Notes: generated by a model not told the origin, from the sequence alone. 64,000 bases of DNA from Vagococcus silagei (GCF_004795745.1 NZ_SDGV01000006.1:1-64000); one strand, 5' to 3'. Shown: positions 28,219-37,935, counted from the first letter of the stretch. Translations and numbers: made by a program.

Positions 28219-28431
28219 TTAGCCACCGATTAAGAAATCTAGAACATTCCATCCGGCAGTTGTTTTAGCACGGTACAACTCTGTATACCCACAGCGTTCA
28301 CAACTAATTGTAATAAATTTTTTATTTTGAACGTCAAAAATTTTCGAAAAGTTTCCCCCTGTTGCTTGAAATTGATCCGCAACATAGTGTTCATTACCAC
28401 ATTTCTCACAAACGTATTGTTTTTTATCCAT
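28219..28431 (-). CDS. Zinc-ribbon protein (COG3478-like)
   Basis: The 70-residue protein has two CxxC knuckles (CEKCGNEH and CERCGYTE) and the C-terminal GWNVLDFLIGG typical of this small predicted nucleic-acid-binding family. ATG 28431 follows AGGAGGG by 6 nt. Eight extra upstream codons are open but lack an SD. Monocistronic with its own terminator. The function is unknown. Confidence 0.82.
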   Translation of the reverse strand: MDKKQYVCEKCGNEHYVADQFQATGGNFSKIFDVQNKKFITISCERCGYTELYRAKTTAGWNVLDFLIGG

Positions 28432-28617
28432 CTTGTTCCCTCCTAAGTTATCCATAGTTTAACATGACATAATTTCAAGTGCATCCGACCTAAGACCGTA
28501 ATCTTACTAATTCTAACGTTCTTATTAAAGGAAGTCAGCCTTGCTTTACTGTCATATCCTAGATATAATCGGAGAGATACGATACTCAATTTTGATAATA
28601 GAAAGGAAATTGTATAT

Positions 28618-30240
28618 ATGATTACTGTTTCAAATATTAGTTTACTTCTGCCGGATAAAAAATTATTCGAAGATGTAAATATTAAGTTCACACCTGGTAA
28701 TTGCTACGGCTTAATTGGTGCAAATGGCGCCGGAAAATCAACATTTTTAAAAATTTTATCTGGAGACTTAGAACCTACAACTGGTTCGATTACTTTAGGT
28801 CCTGATGAACGTCTAGCGACTTTAAAACAAAATCACTTTGACTATGAAGATAAAATCGTCATTGATACTGTCATGATGGGACATAAACGTCTTTATGAAG
28901 TGATGCAAGAAAAAAATGAAATCTATATGAAAGAAGATTTTTCTGATGAAGATGGTATCAAAGCTGCCGAATTAGAAGGTGAATTTGCTGAATTAAATGG
29001 TTGGGAAGCTGAACCAGAAGCTGCAAGTTTATTACAAGGCTTAAATATTCCTGAAGAACTTCATCAAGTTACAATGAGTGAATTAACTGCTGGCCAAAAA
29101 GTAAAAGTGTTGTTAGCTCAAGCCTTATTTGGTCAACCTGACGTTTTACTATTGGATGAACCGACAAACGGTTTAGATCGTGAGTCCATTGCTTGGTTAG
29201 AAGAATTCTTAATTAACTTTGACAACACAGTTATTACTGTTTCCCATGACCGCCACTTCTTAAATAAAGTGTGTACACACATGGCTGACTTAGATTTTGG
29301 AAAAATTCAATTATATGTTGGAAACTATGATTTTTGGTTAGAATCAAGTCAATTAGCAGCCAAATTACAATCTGACCAAAATTCTAAAAAAGAAGAAAAA
29401 GTTAAAGAATTAAAAGAATTTATCGCACGTTTCAGTGCCAACGCTTCAAAATCAAAACAAGCGACTTCTCGTAAAAAAATGTTAGAAAAAATTGAATTGG
29501 ATGATATCCAACCCTCTTCTCGTCGCTATCCGTTCGTTGGCTTCAAAGCTGAACGTGAAATTGGAAATGATTTATTACATGTAGAAAATATTTCAAAAAC
29601 AATTGACGGCAAGAAAATACTAGATAATATTTCCTTTACACTGCGTAAAGATGATAAAGCAGCTTTTATTGCAAAAGATGATATTGCAACAACTACACTT
29701 TTCAAAATTATCATGGGTGATATGGAACCTGATTCTGGGACGATTCGTTGGGGTGTTACAACTTCACAAGCATACCTACCAAAAGATACCTCTGATGAGT
29801 TTGATAGTGAACAGCCGATTCTTGATTGGTTACGTCAATACGCTTCAAAAGAAGAAGATGATAATACCTTCTTAAGAAGTTTCTTAGGTCGTATGTTATT
29901 CTCTGGTGAAGATGTTATGAAATCAGTTAACGTCCTTTCTGGGGGCGAAAAAGTTCGCTGTATGTTGTCTAAGTTAATGCTTTCAAAAGCAAATGTACTA
30001 GTTTTAGATGATCCAACAAATCACTTAGACTTAGAATCAATTACAGCTTTGAATGATGGTTTAATTGCATTTAAAGGTTCAATTCTCTTCACATCACATG
30101 ACCACCAATTTATCCATACTGTTGCTAACAGAATTATTGCTGTTTCTGACAAAGGTGTTGTCGATCGTGCTGAAACGACATATGATGAATTCTTAGAAAA
30201 TGAAACAGTAAGTACACAACTTAAAGAATTATTTAAATAG
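28618..30240 (+). CDS. ABC-F family ATPase (YkpA/YbiT-like)
   Basis: The 540-residue protein has two ABC modules and no membrane segment, as in ABC-F proteins that act on the ribosome. Module 1 is intact: Walker A GANGAGKST, Walker B VLLLDEPTNGLD. Module 2 is degenerate: the Walker A position reads FIAKDDIATTTLF without the usual Gly-Lys, and Walker B reads VLVLDDPTNHLD with Asp in place of the catalytic Glu. The linker is charged (KEEKVKELKEF, KQATSRKKMLEKIEL). It may be a subfamily trait. The role in translation is inferred from the family. Confidence 0.85.
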   Translation: MITVSNISLLLPDKKLFEDVNIKFTPGNCYGLIGANGAGKSTFLKILSGDLEPTTGSITLGPDERLATLKQNHFDYEDKIVIDTVMMGHKRLYEVMQEKNEIYMKEDFSDEDGIKAAELEGEFAELNGWEAEPEAASLLQGLNIPEELHQVTMSELTAGQKVKVLLAQALFGQPDVLLLDEPTNGLDRESIAWLEEFLINFDNTVITVSHDRHFLNKVCTHMADLDFGKIQLYVGNYDFWLESSQLAAKLQSDQNSKKEEKVKELKEFIARFSANASKSKQATSRKKMLEKIELDDIQPSSRRYPFVGFKAEREIGNDLLHVENISKTIDGKKILDNISFTLRKDDKAAFIAKDDIATTTLFKIIMGDMEPDSGTIRWGVTTSQAYLPKDTSDEFDSEQPILDWLRQYASKEEDDNTFLRSFLGRMLFSGEDVMKSVNVLSGGEKVRCMLSKLMLSKANVLVLDDPTNHLDLESITALNDGLIAFKGSILFTSHDHQFIHTVANRIIAVSDKGVVDRAETTYDEFLENETVSTQLKELFK

Positions 30241-30250
30241 AGAATTTTAT

Positions 30251-30287
30251 GAGGTAAAAATGGGGACATTGTTCACATTTTTACCTC
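30251..30287 (+). terminator. Terminator of the ABC-F gene
   Basis: A 12-bp stem GAGGTAAAAATG (30251-30262) pairs with 30276-30287, followed by TTTTTATATTTTA. Confidence 0.82.
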
Positions 30288-30380
30288 TTTTTATATTTTA
30301 TCGCATAAAAAGATTGTCTAAATTCAAATATATAGGTAAAATATGAATGGTTCAAAAGAACAATTTTGGAGGAACAATTT

Positions 30381-31916
30381 ATGAAGCTCACTGAGCAGTT
30401 AAAACAAAAAAAAGAGTTATTATTAATTTTTGCATGGTCCACGATTACAATGATGGTTACCAGTAAGAACTCACCTGTATTTTTTCTTAATGATTGGGTT
30501 GATTTAAATGCCTTTTTAACAATGGGAAAAGGTTGGTCTCACGGACTTATACCATATAAAGACTTATTCGAGCAAAAGGGACCAGCCTTATATTTTATCT
30601 TTAATATTGCGTCGCGCATTTCTAATAGCTATTTCGGTATCTATTTGATTGAAGTCATCCTTTTTACACTTTCTCTTTATTTATTTTATAAAATTGCACG
30701 ACAATTTGTAAATAACTCAACAAGTTTATTATTTTGTATGGCTAGTTCAATGATTTTAACAATGAATCCTTATTTTAAATTAGGCGGCAGTGCTGAAGAA
30801 ATCGCATTACCGTTTATTGTTTATTCTATCTATCTCATTTTTGAATTTCAAAAAAGTGATGGTATCTTAACAAAAAGCCAGTACGTTTTAGGAGGCCTTT
30901 CACTTTCTTTTTTATTTTGGGCAAAATATACAATGATTGGAAGTTGGGTTGGATTTTTCTTAGCTCTAGCAATTGTACTACTTATTAAAAAAAAATTTCA
31001 TGAATTAATTAAAGCTGTTCTTTTCAGTTTAATTGGGTTTCTGTCCCTTTCATCTTTGGTTTTATTTTACTTCTATTTAAAAGATGCCTTAAGTGATTTG
31101 ATATTTTCATATTTCTATTTTAATATTCGACTATACCCTACAAATGATGGTATCCCATTATTTGGAAAGCTCATTAATTCTGTAATCGGATTTATTCAAT
31201 TAATCAGTAGAGACTATTTTTTATTTACTATTCTAATAATTGGTTTATTTACAATATTATTTAGTCATAAAATGTTTAAAAATAACTATACAATCTTTAT
31301 GTATTTTGCTGCATACTTTTCATTGATTACCGTTCAATTTATTGGTGGAAATATTTGGCCTTACTATTGTTTAATAGTTTTCCCATTTTTCTGTATTTCA
31401 TTATTACCACTCCTTGAAAAATCTCAAGACTTAACTTTTAATAAATTTCAAGTTTTTATTTTAAGTTTAATCTCGCTAGTGCTTGTAATGAGTTTCAATA
31501 AAAATATTACCGAATCTAAATTTTTCCCACATAACTCATCAATCAGCATTAATCGACAAGACAGTGAACCTGCTCAAATGAAATTTGCTAAAATTATAAA
31601 CAAAGAAAAAAATCCTACACTATTAAACTACGGTGCTGTGGACATGGGCTTTTTCCAAGCTGCTGATATTTTACCAAGTAATTATTACTTTATTCGCCAA
31701 AATATCCCACATGAAAAATATCCTAATATCATGAATGAACAAAATAAAATTATTAATGATCGAAAAGTAATGTTTGTCGTCACCCGTTCAAAAGGTATCA
31801 ATACAGAAGCTAGTGTGCCAGCTAATATTAGAAAAAACTATACTTTAGTCGCTGAACATACACAAACATTTGAAGTTGCCAATCGAACATATCGTTTATA
31901 CAAAATAAAAAAATAA
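30381..31916 (+). CDS. Polytopic membrane protein, probable GT-C glycosyltransferase (copy 1)
   Basis: The 511-residue protein has about ten hydrophobic segments and an N-terminal extracytoplasmic loop with NDWVDLNAFLTMGKGW and PYKDLFEQKGPALYF. The latter resembles the acidic loop of PMT/ArnT-like GT-C transferases, which use lipid-linked sugars on the outer face. Start ATG 30381 follows GGAGGA; TTG 30366 lies upstream of the SD and is rejected. A close paralogue of the same length lies at 33112, beyond a GT2 enzyme. Cell-wall polymer glycosylation is inferred. It is followed by a strong terminator. Confidence 0.7.
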   Translation: MKLTEQLKQKKELLLIFAWSTITMMVTSKNSPVFFLNDWVDLNAFLTMGKGWSHGLIPYKDLFEQKGPALYFIFNIASRISNSYFGIYLIEVILFTLSLYLFYKIARQFVNNSTSLLFCMASSMILTMNPYFKLGGSAEEIALPFIVYSIYLIFEFQKSDGILTKSQYVLGGLSLSFLFWAKYTMIGSWVGFFLALAIVLLIKKKFHELIKAVLFSLIGFLSLSSLVLFYFYLKDALSDLIFSYFYFNIRLYPTNDGIPLFGKLINSVIGFIQLISRDYFLFTILIIGLFTILFSHKMFKNNYTIFMYFAAYFSLITVQFIGGNIWPYYCLIVFPFFCISLLPLLEKSQDLTFNKFQVFILSLISLVLVMSFNKNITESKFFPHNSSISINRQDSEPAQMKFAKIINKEKNPTLLNYGAVDMGFFQAADILPSNYYFIRQNIPHEKYPNIMNEQNKIINDRKVMFVVTRSKGINTEASVPANIRKNYTLVAEHTQTFEVANRTYRLYKIKK

Positions 31917-31939
31917 TTATAATCCTATTAGTTAAAACT

Positions 31940-31982
31940 AAAACTCATTAAATTAAGCATTATACTTAATTTAATGAGTTTT
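31940..31982 (+). terminator. Terminator after membrane protein copy 1
   Basis: An 18-bp perfect stem AAAACTCATTAAATTAAG (31940-31957) pairs with 31965-31982, 7-nt loop, T-tail. Confidence 0.85.
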
Positions 31983-32141
31983 TCTAATAGTATTTAAAAT
32001 TAAATATCCATAACTATTTCTATAACATGTGCATTTAGTTTTGTCCTCGACATTCATTTAGAACAAAACATCTCATTGTGTATTACTCTGATTCACGATA
32101 AAATAGAGAAGACGTTTTGAATAAAAAGGAGAATATAACAG

Positions 32142-33140
32142 ATGAAAAAAAATAAACTCACAATTATTATTCCTTGTTATAATGAAGAAGAAGTTCTACC
32201 GATATCTAGTCAGTCAATAAAAGAAGTGCTCTTTGAGCTCATTGACCAGAAAAAAATAAGCAATCAGAGTTGTATCCTTTTTGTAGATGATGGTAGTACT
32301 GATTCAACATGGAAGTTAATTGAATCGTTAAACTTAGAAGACCCTGTTCATTTTACCGGCATTAAATTCAGCAGAAACTTTGGTCATCAAAACGCTTTAA
32401 TTGCTGGACTAACAGTTGCAACTAAAACTTCTGATATGCTAATTACAATTGATGCTGACTTACAAGATGATATTCAAGCGATTAAGCAAATGGTCATAGA
32501 ATATTACAATGGATTTGATGTAGTTTATGGAGTTCGTAACAATCGTGACATGGATACTTTCTTTAAGCGAAAGACTGCTAATTATTTTTATACAATCATG
32601 GAAAAAATTGGTGTTAAAATGGTACCCAATCATGCTGATTTCCGTTTAATGAGCCAGCGTGCAACTAAAACTTTATTATCTTTTAAAGAGCAGAATATTT
32701 TTCTACGTGGATTAGTGCCCCTAGTTGGCTACCCCTCAACAGAAGTCTATTATTCACGAAACAAACGTTTTGCAGGTGACTCAAAGTATCCTTTAAAAAA
32801 AATGTTAGCTTTTGCCTTAGAAGGGATTACGTCCTTCTCAATTATGCCCATTCGTTTGGTACGAAATCTCGGTATCTTTACTTTTTTAATCGGAATCATT
32901 TATACATTAAATATCTTATTTCAACATTTTAGTGGAAACACTGTTACTGGTTGGGCTTCTCTCACAATGAGTATTTGTATTTTAGGTGGCATTCAACTCG
33001 TGTCACTATCTATTATAGGTGAATATATAGGAAAAATTTATTCTGAAGTCAAACATCGACCTCGATTTATTATTGAAAAAAATTTAGATAATTTTACGGA
33101 GGAAAAATATTTTGAAAAAAATTCAACACATGAAGATTAA
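32142..33140 (+). CDS. GT2 polyprenyl-phosphate glycosyltransferase (GtrB/CsbB-like)
   Basis: The 332-residue protein has a GT-A domain with TIIIPCYNEEEVLP, FVDDGSTDSTW, the DADLQDD metal motif near residues 107-113, and RGLVPLVGYPSTEVYYSR. Two C-terminal membrane helices follow (about 240-262 and 272-298), then the IGEYIGKIYSEVKHRPRFII family tail. This is the GtrB/CsbB/DPM1-like class that loads a sugar onto undecaprenyl phosphate on the inner face. It overlaps the next membrane-protein gene by 29 nt, so the two are probably partners. Confidence 0.88.
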   Translation: MKKNKLTIIIPCYNEEEVLPISSQSIKEVLFELIDQKKISNQSCILFVDDGSTDSTWKLIESLNLEDPVHFTGIKFSRNFGHQNALIAGLTVATKTSDMLITIDADLQDDIQAIKQMVIEYYNGFDVVYGVRNNRDMDTFFKRKTANYFYTIMEKIGVKMVPNHADFRLMSQRATKTLLSFKEQNIFLRGLVPLVGYPSTEVYYSRNKRFAGDSKYPLKKMLAFALEGITSFSIMPIRLVRNLGIFTFLIGIIYTLNILFQHFSGNTVTGWASLTMSICILGGIQLVSLSIIGEYIGKIYSEVKHRPRFIIEKNLDNFTEEKYFEKNSTHED

Positions 33141-34647
33141 TAAGGAATTATTAATCTTATTTGGATGGTCCTTCGTGACCTTACTTGTTAGTAGTAAGAA
33201 CTCCCCTTTATTTATTCTAAACGATTGGGGAGATTTAAATGCATTTTTAACAATGGGTAAAAGTTGGGCTCATGGTCTTATTCCATATAAAGATCTATTT
33301 GAACAAAAAGGACCTATATTGTACTTTATTTTTAACATCGCTTCAAGAATTTCAAATGGTTACCTTGGCGTCTATCTTTTAGAAGTATTATTCTTTACAG
33401 CTTCACTCTATCTTATTTATAAAATTGTACGTTTCTTTATTAATAAAACGACAAGTTTAGTCTTTTGTGTGTTTAGTTCAATATTATTAACACTTAACCC
33501 TTATTTTAGACTAGGTGGCAGTGCTGAAGAGTTTGCCTTTCCTTTTATTTTATATGGAATTTACCTCATATTTGAATTTCAAGAGAATGAGGATTCACTG
33601 AAAGCTAGCCAATATTTTATTTCAGGACTATTCTTTTCCATTCTATTTTGGATAAAATTTACAATGGTTGGAAGCTACCTTGGATTCTACTTAGCACTCG
33701 CTATAATTTTGATTATTTACGCAAAATGGCAAGAACTTATCAAAGCCATTATCTATAGCCTTCTTGGTTTCTTGTCACTTTCAGTTATAATCACAACCTA
33801 TTTTTCAATGAATCAAGCGTTAGATAATCTTTTCCATGTCTATTTTTATTCAAACATTTTTTTATATCAAGAAGATGTTGATATCACGATTTTTGGTAAA
33901 ATCATGCGTGCACTTTCGGAATTTATTAAAATGGTGAAAGGAGATCCGTTACTCTTTAGTTTAATGTTTATTGGATTAGTGTCATTAATCGTAAGTCGTC
34001 GCATCTTAAAGAATAATAACAGTCTCTTTATCTTCTTTGCCGCATATTTTAGTTTACTTATTTCAACTTTTTTTGGCGGTAACTTTTGGCCATATTATTG
34101 TTTAATTCTAATTCCTTTTATCTGTATTTCTTTATTACCACTATTAACTTATATAAAAGATCTTAAACTTAATCACTTACAAGTCAGTTTTTTAGCTATC
34201 TTAGCTTTCGTATTAATTTTAGGTTCTAACCAAAACATTGTCGAATCTAAGCTTTTACCACACAATCCAACAATAAGCACAAGTTCGGAAGATTTCGAAC
34301 CCGCACAAGTCGTTTTTGGTAATATTATCAAGGAAGAAAAAAATCCAACATTGCTAAACTATGGAGAACTGGATATGGGCTTTTATCAAGCTGCAAATGT
34401 GATTCCTAGCACTTATTTCTTCGAAATTCAAAACATTTCAGATGTCAGTCTTCCTGAAATGAGAAAAGATCAAGCTGATGCTATCCGTAAGAAAAAGGTA
34501 ATGTTTGTCGTGGCCCGTTCTCAAAACGGCGATGAAGAATATAGTTTACCAAAAGATATTGATAAAAACTACGATCTCGTAGCACGTCATCTACAAACCT
34601 TTGAAGGTGAAATTCGGAATTATCACTTATACAAAGTCAAACCTTAA
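33112..34647 (+). CDS. Polytopic membrane protein, probable GT-C glycosyltransferase (copy 2)
   Basis: The 511-residue protein is a clear paralogue of the product at 30381: the same loop (NDWGDLNAFLTMGKSW, PYKDLFEQKGPILYF), same topology and a similar extracytoplasmic C-terminus (NPTLLNYGELDMGFYQAA). The start is TTG 33112, 9 nt after GGAGG, inside the GT2 gene; no ATG with an SD is nearer. Overlap with GT2 argues for coupled translation and a two-step transfer: sugar loading by GT2, then outer-face transfer by this protein. A GtrA-type flippase is not seen nearby. Confidence 0.72.
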   Translation: MKKIQHMKINKELLILFGWSFVTLLVSSKNSPLFILNDWGDLNAFLTMGKSWAHGLIPYKDLFEQKGPILYFIFNIASRISNGYLGVYLLEVLFFTASLYLIYKIVRFFINKTTSLVFCVFSSILLTLNPYFRLGGSAEEFAFPFILYGIYLIFEFQENEDSLKASQYFISGLFFSILFWIKFTMVGSYLGFYLALAIILIIYAKWQELIKAIIYSLLGFLSLSVIITTYFSMNQALDNLFHVYFYSNIFLYQEDVDITIFGKIMRALSEFIKMVKGDPLLFSLMFIGLVSLIVSRRILKNNNSLFIFFAAYFSLLISTFFGGNFWPYYCLILIPFICISLLPLLTYIKDLKLNHLQVSFLAILAFVLILGSNQNIVESKLLPHNPTISTSSEDFEPAQVVFGNIIKEEKNPTLLNYGELDMGFYQAANVIPSTYFFEIQNISDVSLPEMRKDQADAIRKKKVMFVVARSQNGDEEYSLPKDIDKNYDLVARHLQTFEGEIRNYHLYKVKP

Positions 34648-34650
34648 TAG

Positions 34651-34705
34651 AAATAGCGACCTCTTAAAGTTAGATATAAAATCTAACTCTAAGAGGTCGC
34701 TATTT
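34651..34705. terminator. Bidirectional terminator
   Basis: A stem of about 25 bp with one mismatch (34651-34675 with 34681-34705), short loop, between convergent genes. Confidence 0.88.
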
Positions 34706-34711
34706 TTAACT

Positions 34712-35584
34712 CTATCTTTTATCGCCAAATGTAAAAATTGCTAAAGTACCAGTACCAGTATGACTCATAATAGTTGGTCCCATTGAATATATTTCAATTT
34801 TACTCGTTGGATACTCCTGTTCTAAAAGTTCCTTTGTTCTCAATGCAGACTCGAAATCATCAGCATGAACCACATAGATTAATGATTGATCACCTGTTGT
34901 TGTATGTTTTTGCATTTCTGAAACAATTTTACTGATTGCCCGGTGTCTCCCACGAGCTTTACCAACATTGACTAACCGACCTTCTTCATTCACATGAATA
35001 ATTGGATCTATTTTCATTAAACCACCGATTGTTGCGCTGGTTTTAGAAATACGCCCACCTCGTTCTAAATGTTCTAAATTATCAACAGTAACCCATGATT
35101 GAACATGATCTAAATGACTGTCCAACCATTCTAATGCCTCTTCTAAGGTTCCACCAGCAAGTCTTAATTCGCTTACACATTTGACAACTAAACCTAAGCC
35201 TAAACTTGCAGCTTTGGTGTCAACAACCGTAACAGGGACATTCTGATAATCCTCTTTTAACAAATTTACTGCACTAACCGCATTTTGATATGAGCCACTT
35301 AATCCGGATGAAAATGATAAATACAGGAGTGGTTGCTCTTGATCTACATAAGGTTTAAAAGCTTCTAAATACGTACCAATATTTATTTGAGAGGTTGTTG
35401 CCATTTCACCTGATTTTAAACGCTTTACAAATTCTTGATAATCAAAAGTTTTCCCTAAATCATCACGATATTCTTTTCCTCCCATTTGAACGGTCATACT
35501 TACAAACTGAACATCTTGCTTTTCTAGTAAACTTACAGGTAGATCACAACATGAATCTGCCAATAAATCAAAATTTTTATTCAT
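34712..35584 (-). CDS. DegV family fatty-acid-binding protein
   Basis: The 290-residue protein is of the DegV family, which in Firmicutes (FakB) binds fatty acids for phosphorylation by FakA. It shows LADSCCDLP near the N-terminus, ATTSQINIGTY, and LSFSSGLSGSYQNA around the head-group site, then HLERGGRIS. The open frame runs 115 codons further upstream across dnaB, but ATG 35584 follows AGGAG and gives the normal family length, so the extension is rejected. Confidence 0.9.
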   Translation of the reverse strand: MNKNFDLLADSCCDLPVSLLEKQDVQFVSMTVQMGGKEYRDDLGKTFDYQEFVKRLKSGEMATTSQINIGTYLEAFKPYVDQEQPLLYLSFSSGLSGSYQNAVSAVNLLKEDYQNVPVTVVDTKAASLGLGLVVKCVSELRLAGGTLEEALEWLDSHLDHVQSWVTVDNLEHLERGGRISKTSATIGGLMKIDPIIHVNEEGRLVNVGKARGRHRAISKIVSEMQKHTTTGDQSLIYVVHADDFESALRTKELLEQEYPTSKIEIYSMGPTIMSHTGTGTLAIFTFGDKR

Positions 35585-35620
35585 TTTCTCACTCCTCTTC
35601 TTTCTTAAGTATAGCAAAAG

Positions 35621-35666
35621 AAAAGAGTGTAACAAAACGAAAGCTTTCATTTTGTTACACTCTTTT
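35621..35666 (-). terminator. dnaB terminator, near-perfect 46-bp palindrome
   Basis: Arms 35621-35643 and 35644-35666 are complementary with one mismatch. It lies 25 nt after the dnaB stop and just upstream of the DegV gene, with T-runs beyond it. Confidence 0.75.
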
Positions 35667-35690
35667 TTAAAAATAAATAACGACAGTGAT

Positions 35691-37058
35691 TTAAAATTCT
35701 TCACGATTAGAAACAGACGAGAATTTATTATATTCTTTGATAAATAATAATTCAACCGTTCCACGCGCACCACTTCTGTTTTTCTCAATGATGACTTCAA
35801 TGATATTACTTTGATCTTCAGACATTTCACCGCCATCTTCATCACCCTCACGTTGATAATAATCATCGCGATATAAGAATGCAACAATATCAGCATCCTG
35901 CTCAATTGAGCCTGACTCACGAATATCACTTAACACAGGACGCTTGTCTTGTCTTTGTTCCACACCACGAGAAAGTTGTGATAGGGCAATGACCGGAACT
36001 TTTAATTCTTTAGCTAATTTTTTTAATTGTCGGGAAATCTCAGATACTTCTTGTTGACGATTTTCTCGACCTGTTCCTTCAATTAATTGTAAATAGTCAA
36101 TCAAAATTAAACCTAATCCACCTTGTTCTTGAGCCAATTTACGACATTTAGCTCGAATTTCGGATACTTTAATTCCTGGTGTGTCATCAATGAAGATATT
36201 TGCTCTTGATAGTGACCCCATTGCAATAATAATATTATCCCACTCTTCATCTGTTAATTGACCTGTTTTCAAGTGACTGGCATCAACTAATCCTTCAGAA
36301 CATAGCATACGATTTACTAAAGATTCTGCACCCATTTCTAAACTGAAGATTGCAACTGATTCATCTGTTTTTGTTCCAACGTTTTGAGCTATATTTAGAG
36401 CAAAAGCCGTTTTCCCCACAGCTGGTCGAGCAGCTAAAATGATTAATTCTTCTTTTTGAAGTCCAGCTGTCATTTTATCTAACATATGATAACCAGTTGG
36501 TAATCCTGTGATACTTTCTCCTTGTTGCGATAATTGCTCAATTTGATTAATTGAATCGCCTAAAACATCAGCAATTGCTAAAAAACCACTGCGATTTCTT
36601 TTTTCTGATACTTCTAGAATTCTTCTTTCTGCATCATCTAATATCGTTTCAACAGACTCACCTTGTTCAAATCCACTAGTTACAATATCAGTTGCTGTTT
36701 GAATTAAATGCCTAAGAAGAGATTTTTGCTCGACAAGCTTTGCATAATATCCAACGTTCGCTGCTGTCGGAACACTTAAAGCAAGTTCAGATAAATAGCT
36801 CAAACCACCAATATCTTCAATTAAATTACGAAGTTCTAGTTCATCTTTAACTGTAATGACGTCAATGGGTTCATTACGATTATTTAAGTCCAACATAATT
36901 TGGAAAATCAACTGATGAGAACGGCGATAAAAATCTTTTGTTTCGATATATTCCATTGCCTCAACAATTGCATCCGAATCTAAAAACACCGATCCTAAGA
37001 CTGCTTGTTCCGCTTCAATATTCTGTGGTGGAATTCTATCTTGTTGGATAAGTTCCAT
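35691..37058 (-). CDS. dnaB: Replicative DNA helicase
   Basis: The 455-residue hexameric helicase has an N-terminal DnaB domain (PPQNIEAEQAVLGSVFLD) and a RecA-like C-terminal domain with Walker A ARPAVGKTAFALN, Walker B LILIDYLQLI and the SQLSRGVEQR motif. It is the replication-fork helicase. It directly follows rplI on the minus strand. Named dnaC in Bacillus. Confidence 0.96.
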   Translation of the reverse strand: MELIQQDRIPPQNIEAEQAVLGSVFLDSDAIVEAMEYIETKDFYRRSHQLIFQIMLDLNNRNEPIDVITVKDELELRNLIEDIGGLSYLSELALSVPTAANVGYYAKLVEQKSLLRHLIQTATDIVTSGFEQGESVETILDDAERRILEVSEKRNRSGFLAIADVLGDSINQIEQLSQQGESITGLPTGYHMLDKMTAGLQKEELIILAARPAVGKTAFALNIAQNVGTKTDESVAIFSLEMGAESLVNRMLCSEGLVDASHLKTGQLTDEEWDNIIIAMGSLSRANIFIDDTPGIKVSEIRAKCRKLAQEQGGLGLILIDYLQLIEGTGRENRQQEVSEISRQLKKLAKELKVPVIALSQLSRGVEQRQDKRPVLSDIRESGSIEQDADIVAFLYRDDYYQREGDEDGGEMSEDQSNIIEVIIEKNRSGARGTVELLFIKEYNKFSSVSNREEF

Positions 37059-37084
37059 TTATAAACTCCTGTCTTTCTTCGTTC

Positions 37085-37537
37085 TTATTGCACAACTACA
37101 TGTACTCTTAGCTTTGCAATAACTTCTTTATGAAGTTTCAAAGGTACTGATGTATAACCTAATGCTTTGATTGGTTGTTCTAAATCTAATTTACGTTTAT
37201 CAACTTTAATTTTATGTTGTTTTTCTAAATTTTCAGCAATTTGTTTAGAAGGAATCGAACCAAATAATCTACCATCTTCACCAGCTTTGGATTTAATTTC
37301 AACTTCAAAACCTTCTGCTTCTATTTTTTCTTTTAATTGTTTTGCTTCTTCTAGGTTTTCAGCTTCTTCTTTAGCTTTCGCTTTATTTTTGCCTTGTAAT
37401 TCACTCATCGCTTTTGGTGTTGCCTCTGTTGCTAATCCTTTTTTAAGTAAAAAGTTTTGCGCATAACCAACAGCAACATCTTTAATTTCGCCTTTTTTAC
37501 CTTTACCTTTTACATCTTGTAAAAATATTACTTTCAT
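37085..37537 (-). CDS. rplI: 50S ribosomal protein L9
   Basis: The 150-residue protein has the canonical start [17 protein letters not shown] at 37537 (SD AAGGAG). Six codons of open frame upstream are not used. The N-terminal globular domain, long central helix and C-terminal rRNA-binding domain are all present. Upstream, rpsR lies only 115 nt away; the gene gdpP that often lies here in Firmicutes is missing. Confidence 0.96.
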   Translation of the reverse strand: MKVIFLQDVKGKGKKGEIKDVAVGYAQNFLLKKGLATEATPKAMSELQGKNKAKAKEEAENLEEAKQLKEKIEAEGFEVEIKSKAGEDGRLFGSIPSKQIAENLEKQHKIKVDKRKLDLEQPIKALGYTSVPLKLHKEVIAKLRVHVVVQ

Positions 37538-37629
37538 ACGTAATCGCTCCTTCATTCTATAATCTCTATCATTTTACCATAATTTTTTAAGAGTTCATAA
37601 TCGAAGCATTTATAAATAAAACATCAAAA

Positions 37630-37657
37630 AAAGCATTCATTTTTACATGAATGCTTT
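37630..37657 (-). terminator. Terminator of the rpsF-ssb-rpsR operon
   Basis: An 11-bp stem AAAGCATTCAT/ATGAATGCTTT with a 6-nt loop and TTTTTTT tail on the minus strand, 14 nt after rpsR. Confidence 0.82.
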
Positions 37658-37670
37658 ACTAACTCAATTA

Positions 37671-37913
37671 TTATTGTTCGTCAGCAACGAATGGAAGTAA
37701 TCCCATAATACGTGCACGTTTAATAGCAATTGTTAATTTACGTTGATGTTTAGCACAAGTACCAGTTACACGACGTGGTAAAATTTTGCCTCTTTCAGAA
37801 ACAAAACGTGATAATAAATCAACATCTTTATAATCAATATTATCAATATGATTTGCTGTGAAGTAACATACTTTACGACGTTTTCTTCCGCCTCTTCTTT
37901 GTTGAGCTGCCAT
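37671..37913 (-). CDS. rpsR: 30S ribosomal protein S18
   Basis: The 80-residue basic protein has the family core [35 protein letters not shown]. It binds next to S6 on the 30S platform. Third gene of rpsF-ssb-rpsR, with SD AGGAGG 22 nt after ssb. Confidence 0.97.
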   Translation of the reverse strand: MAAQQRRGGRKRRKVCYFTANHIDNIDYKDVDLLSRFVSERGKILPRRVTGTCAKHQRKLTIAIKRARIMGLLPFVADEQ

Positions 37914-37935
37914 TATTTGCTCCTCCTATTCTAAT

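Noticed and set aside
34712-35929. 405-codon DegV frame overlapping dnaB
   Set aside because: The extra 115 codons run antiframe through dnaB and lack an SD; ATG 35584 has AGGAG and gives the normal family length.
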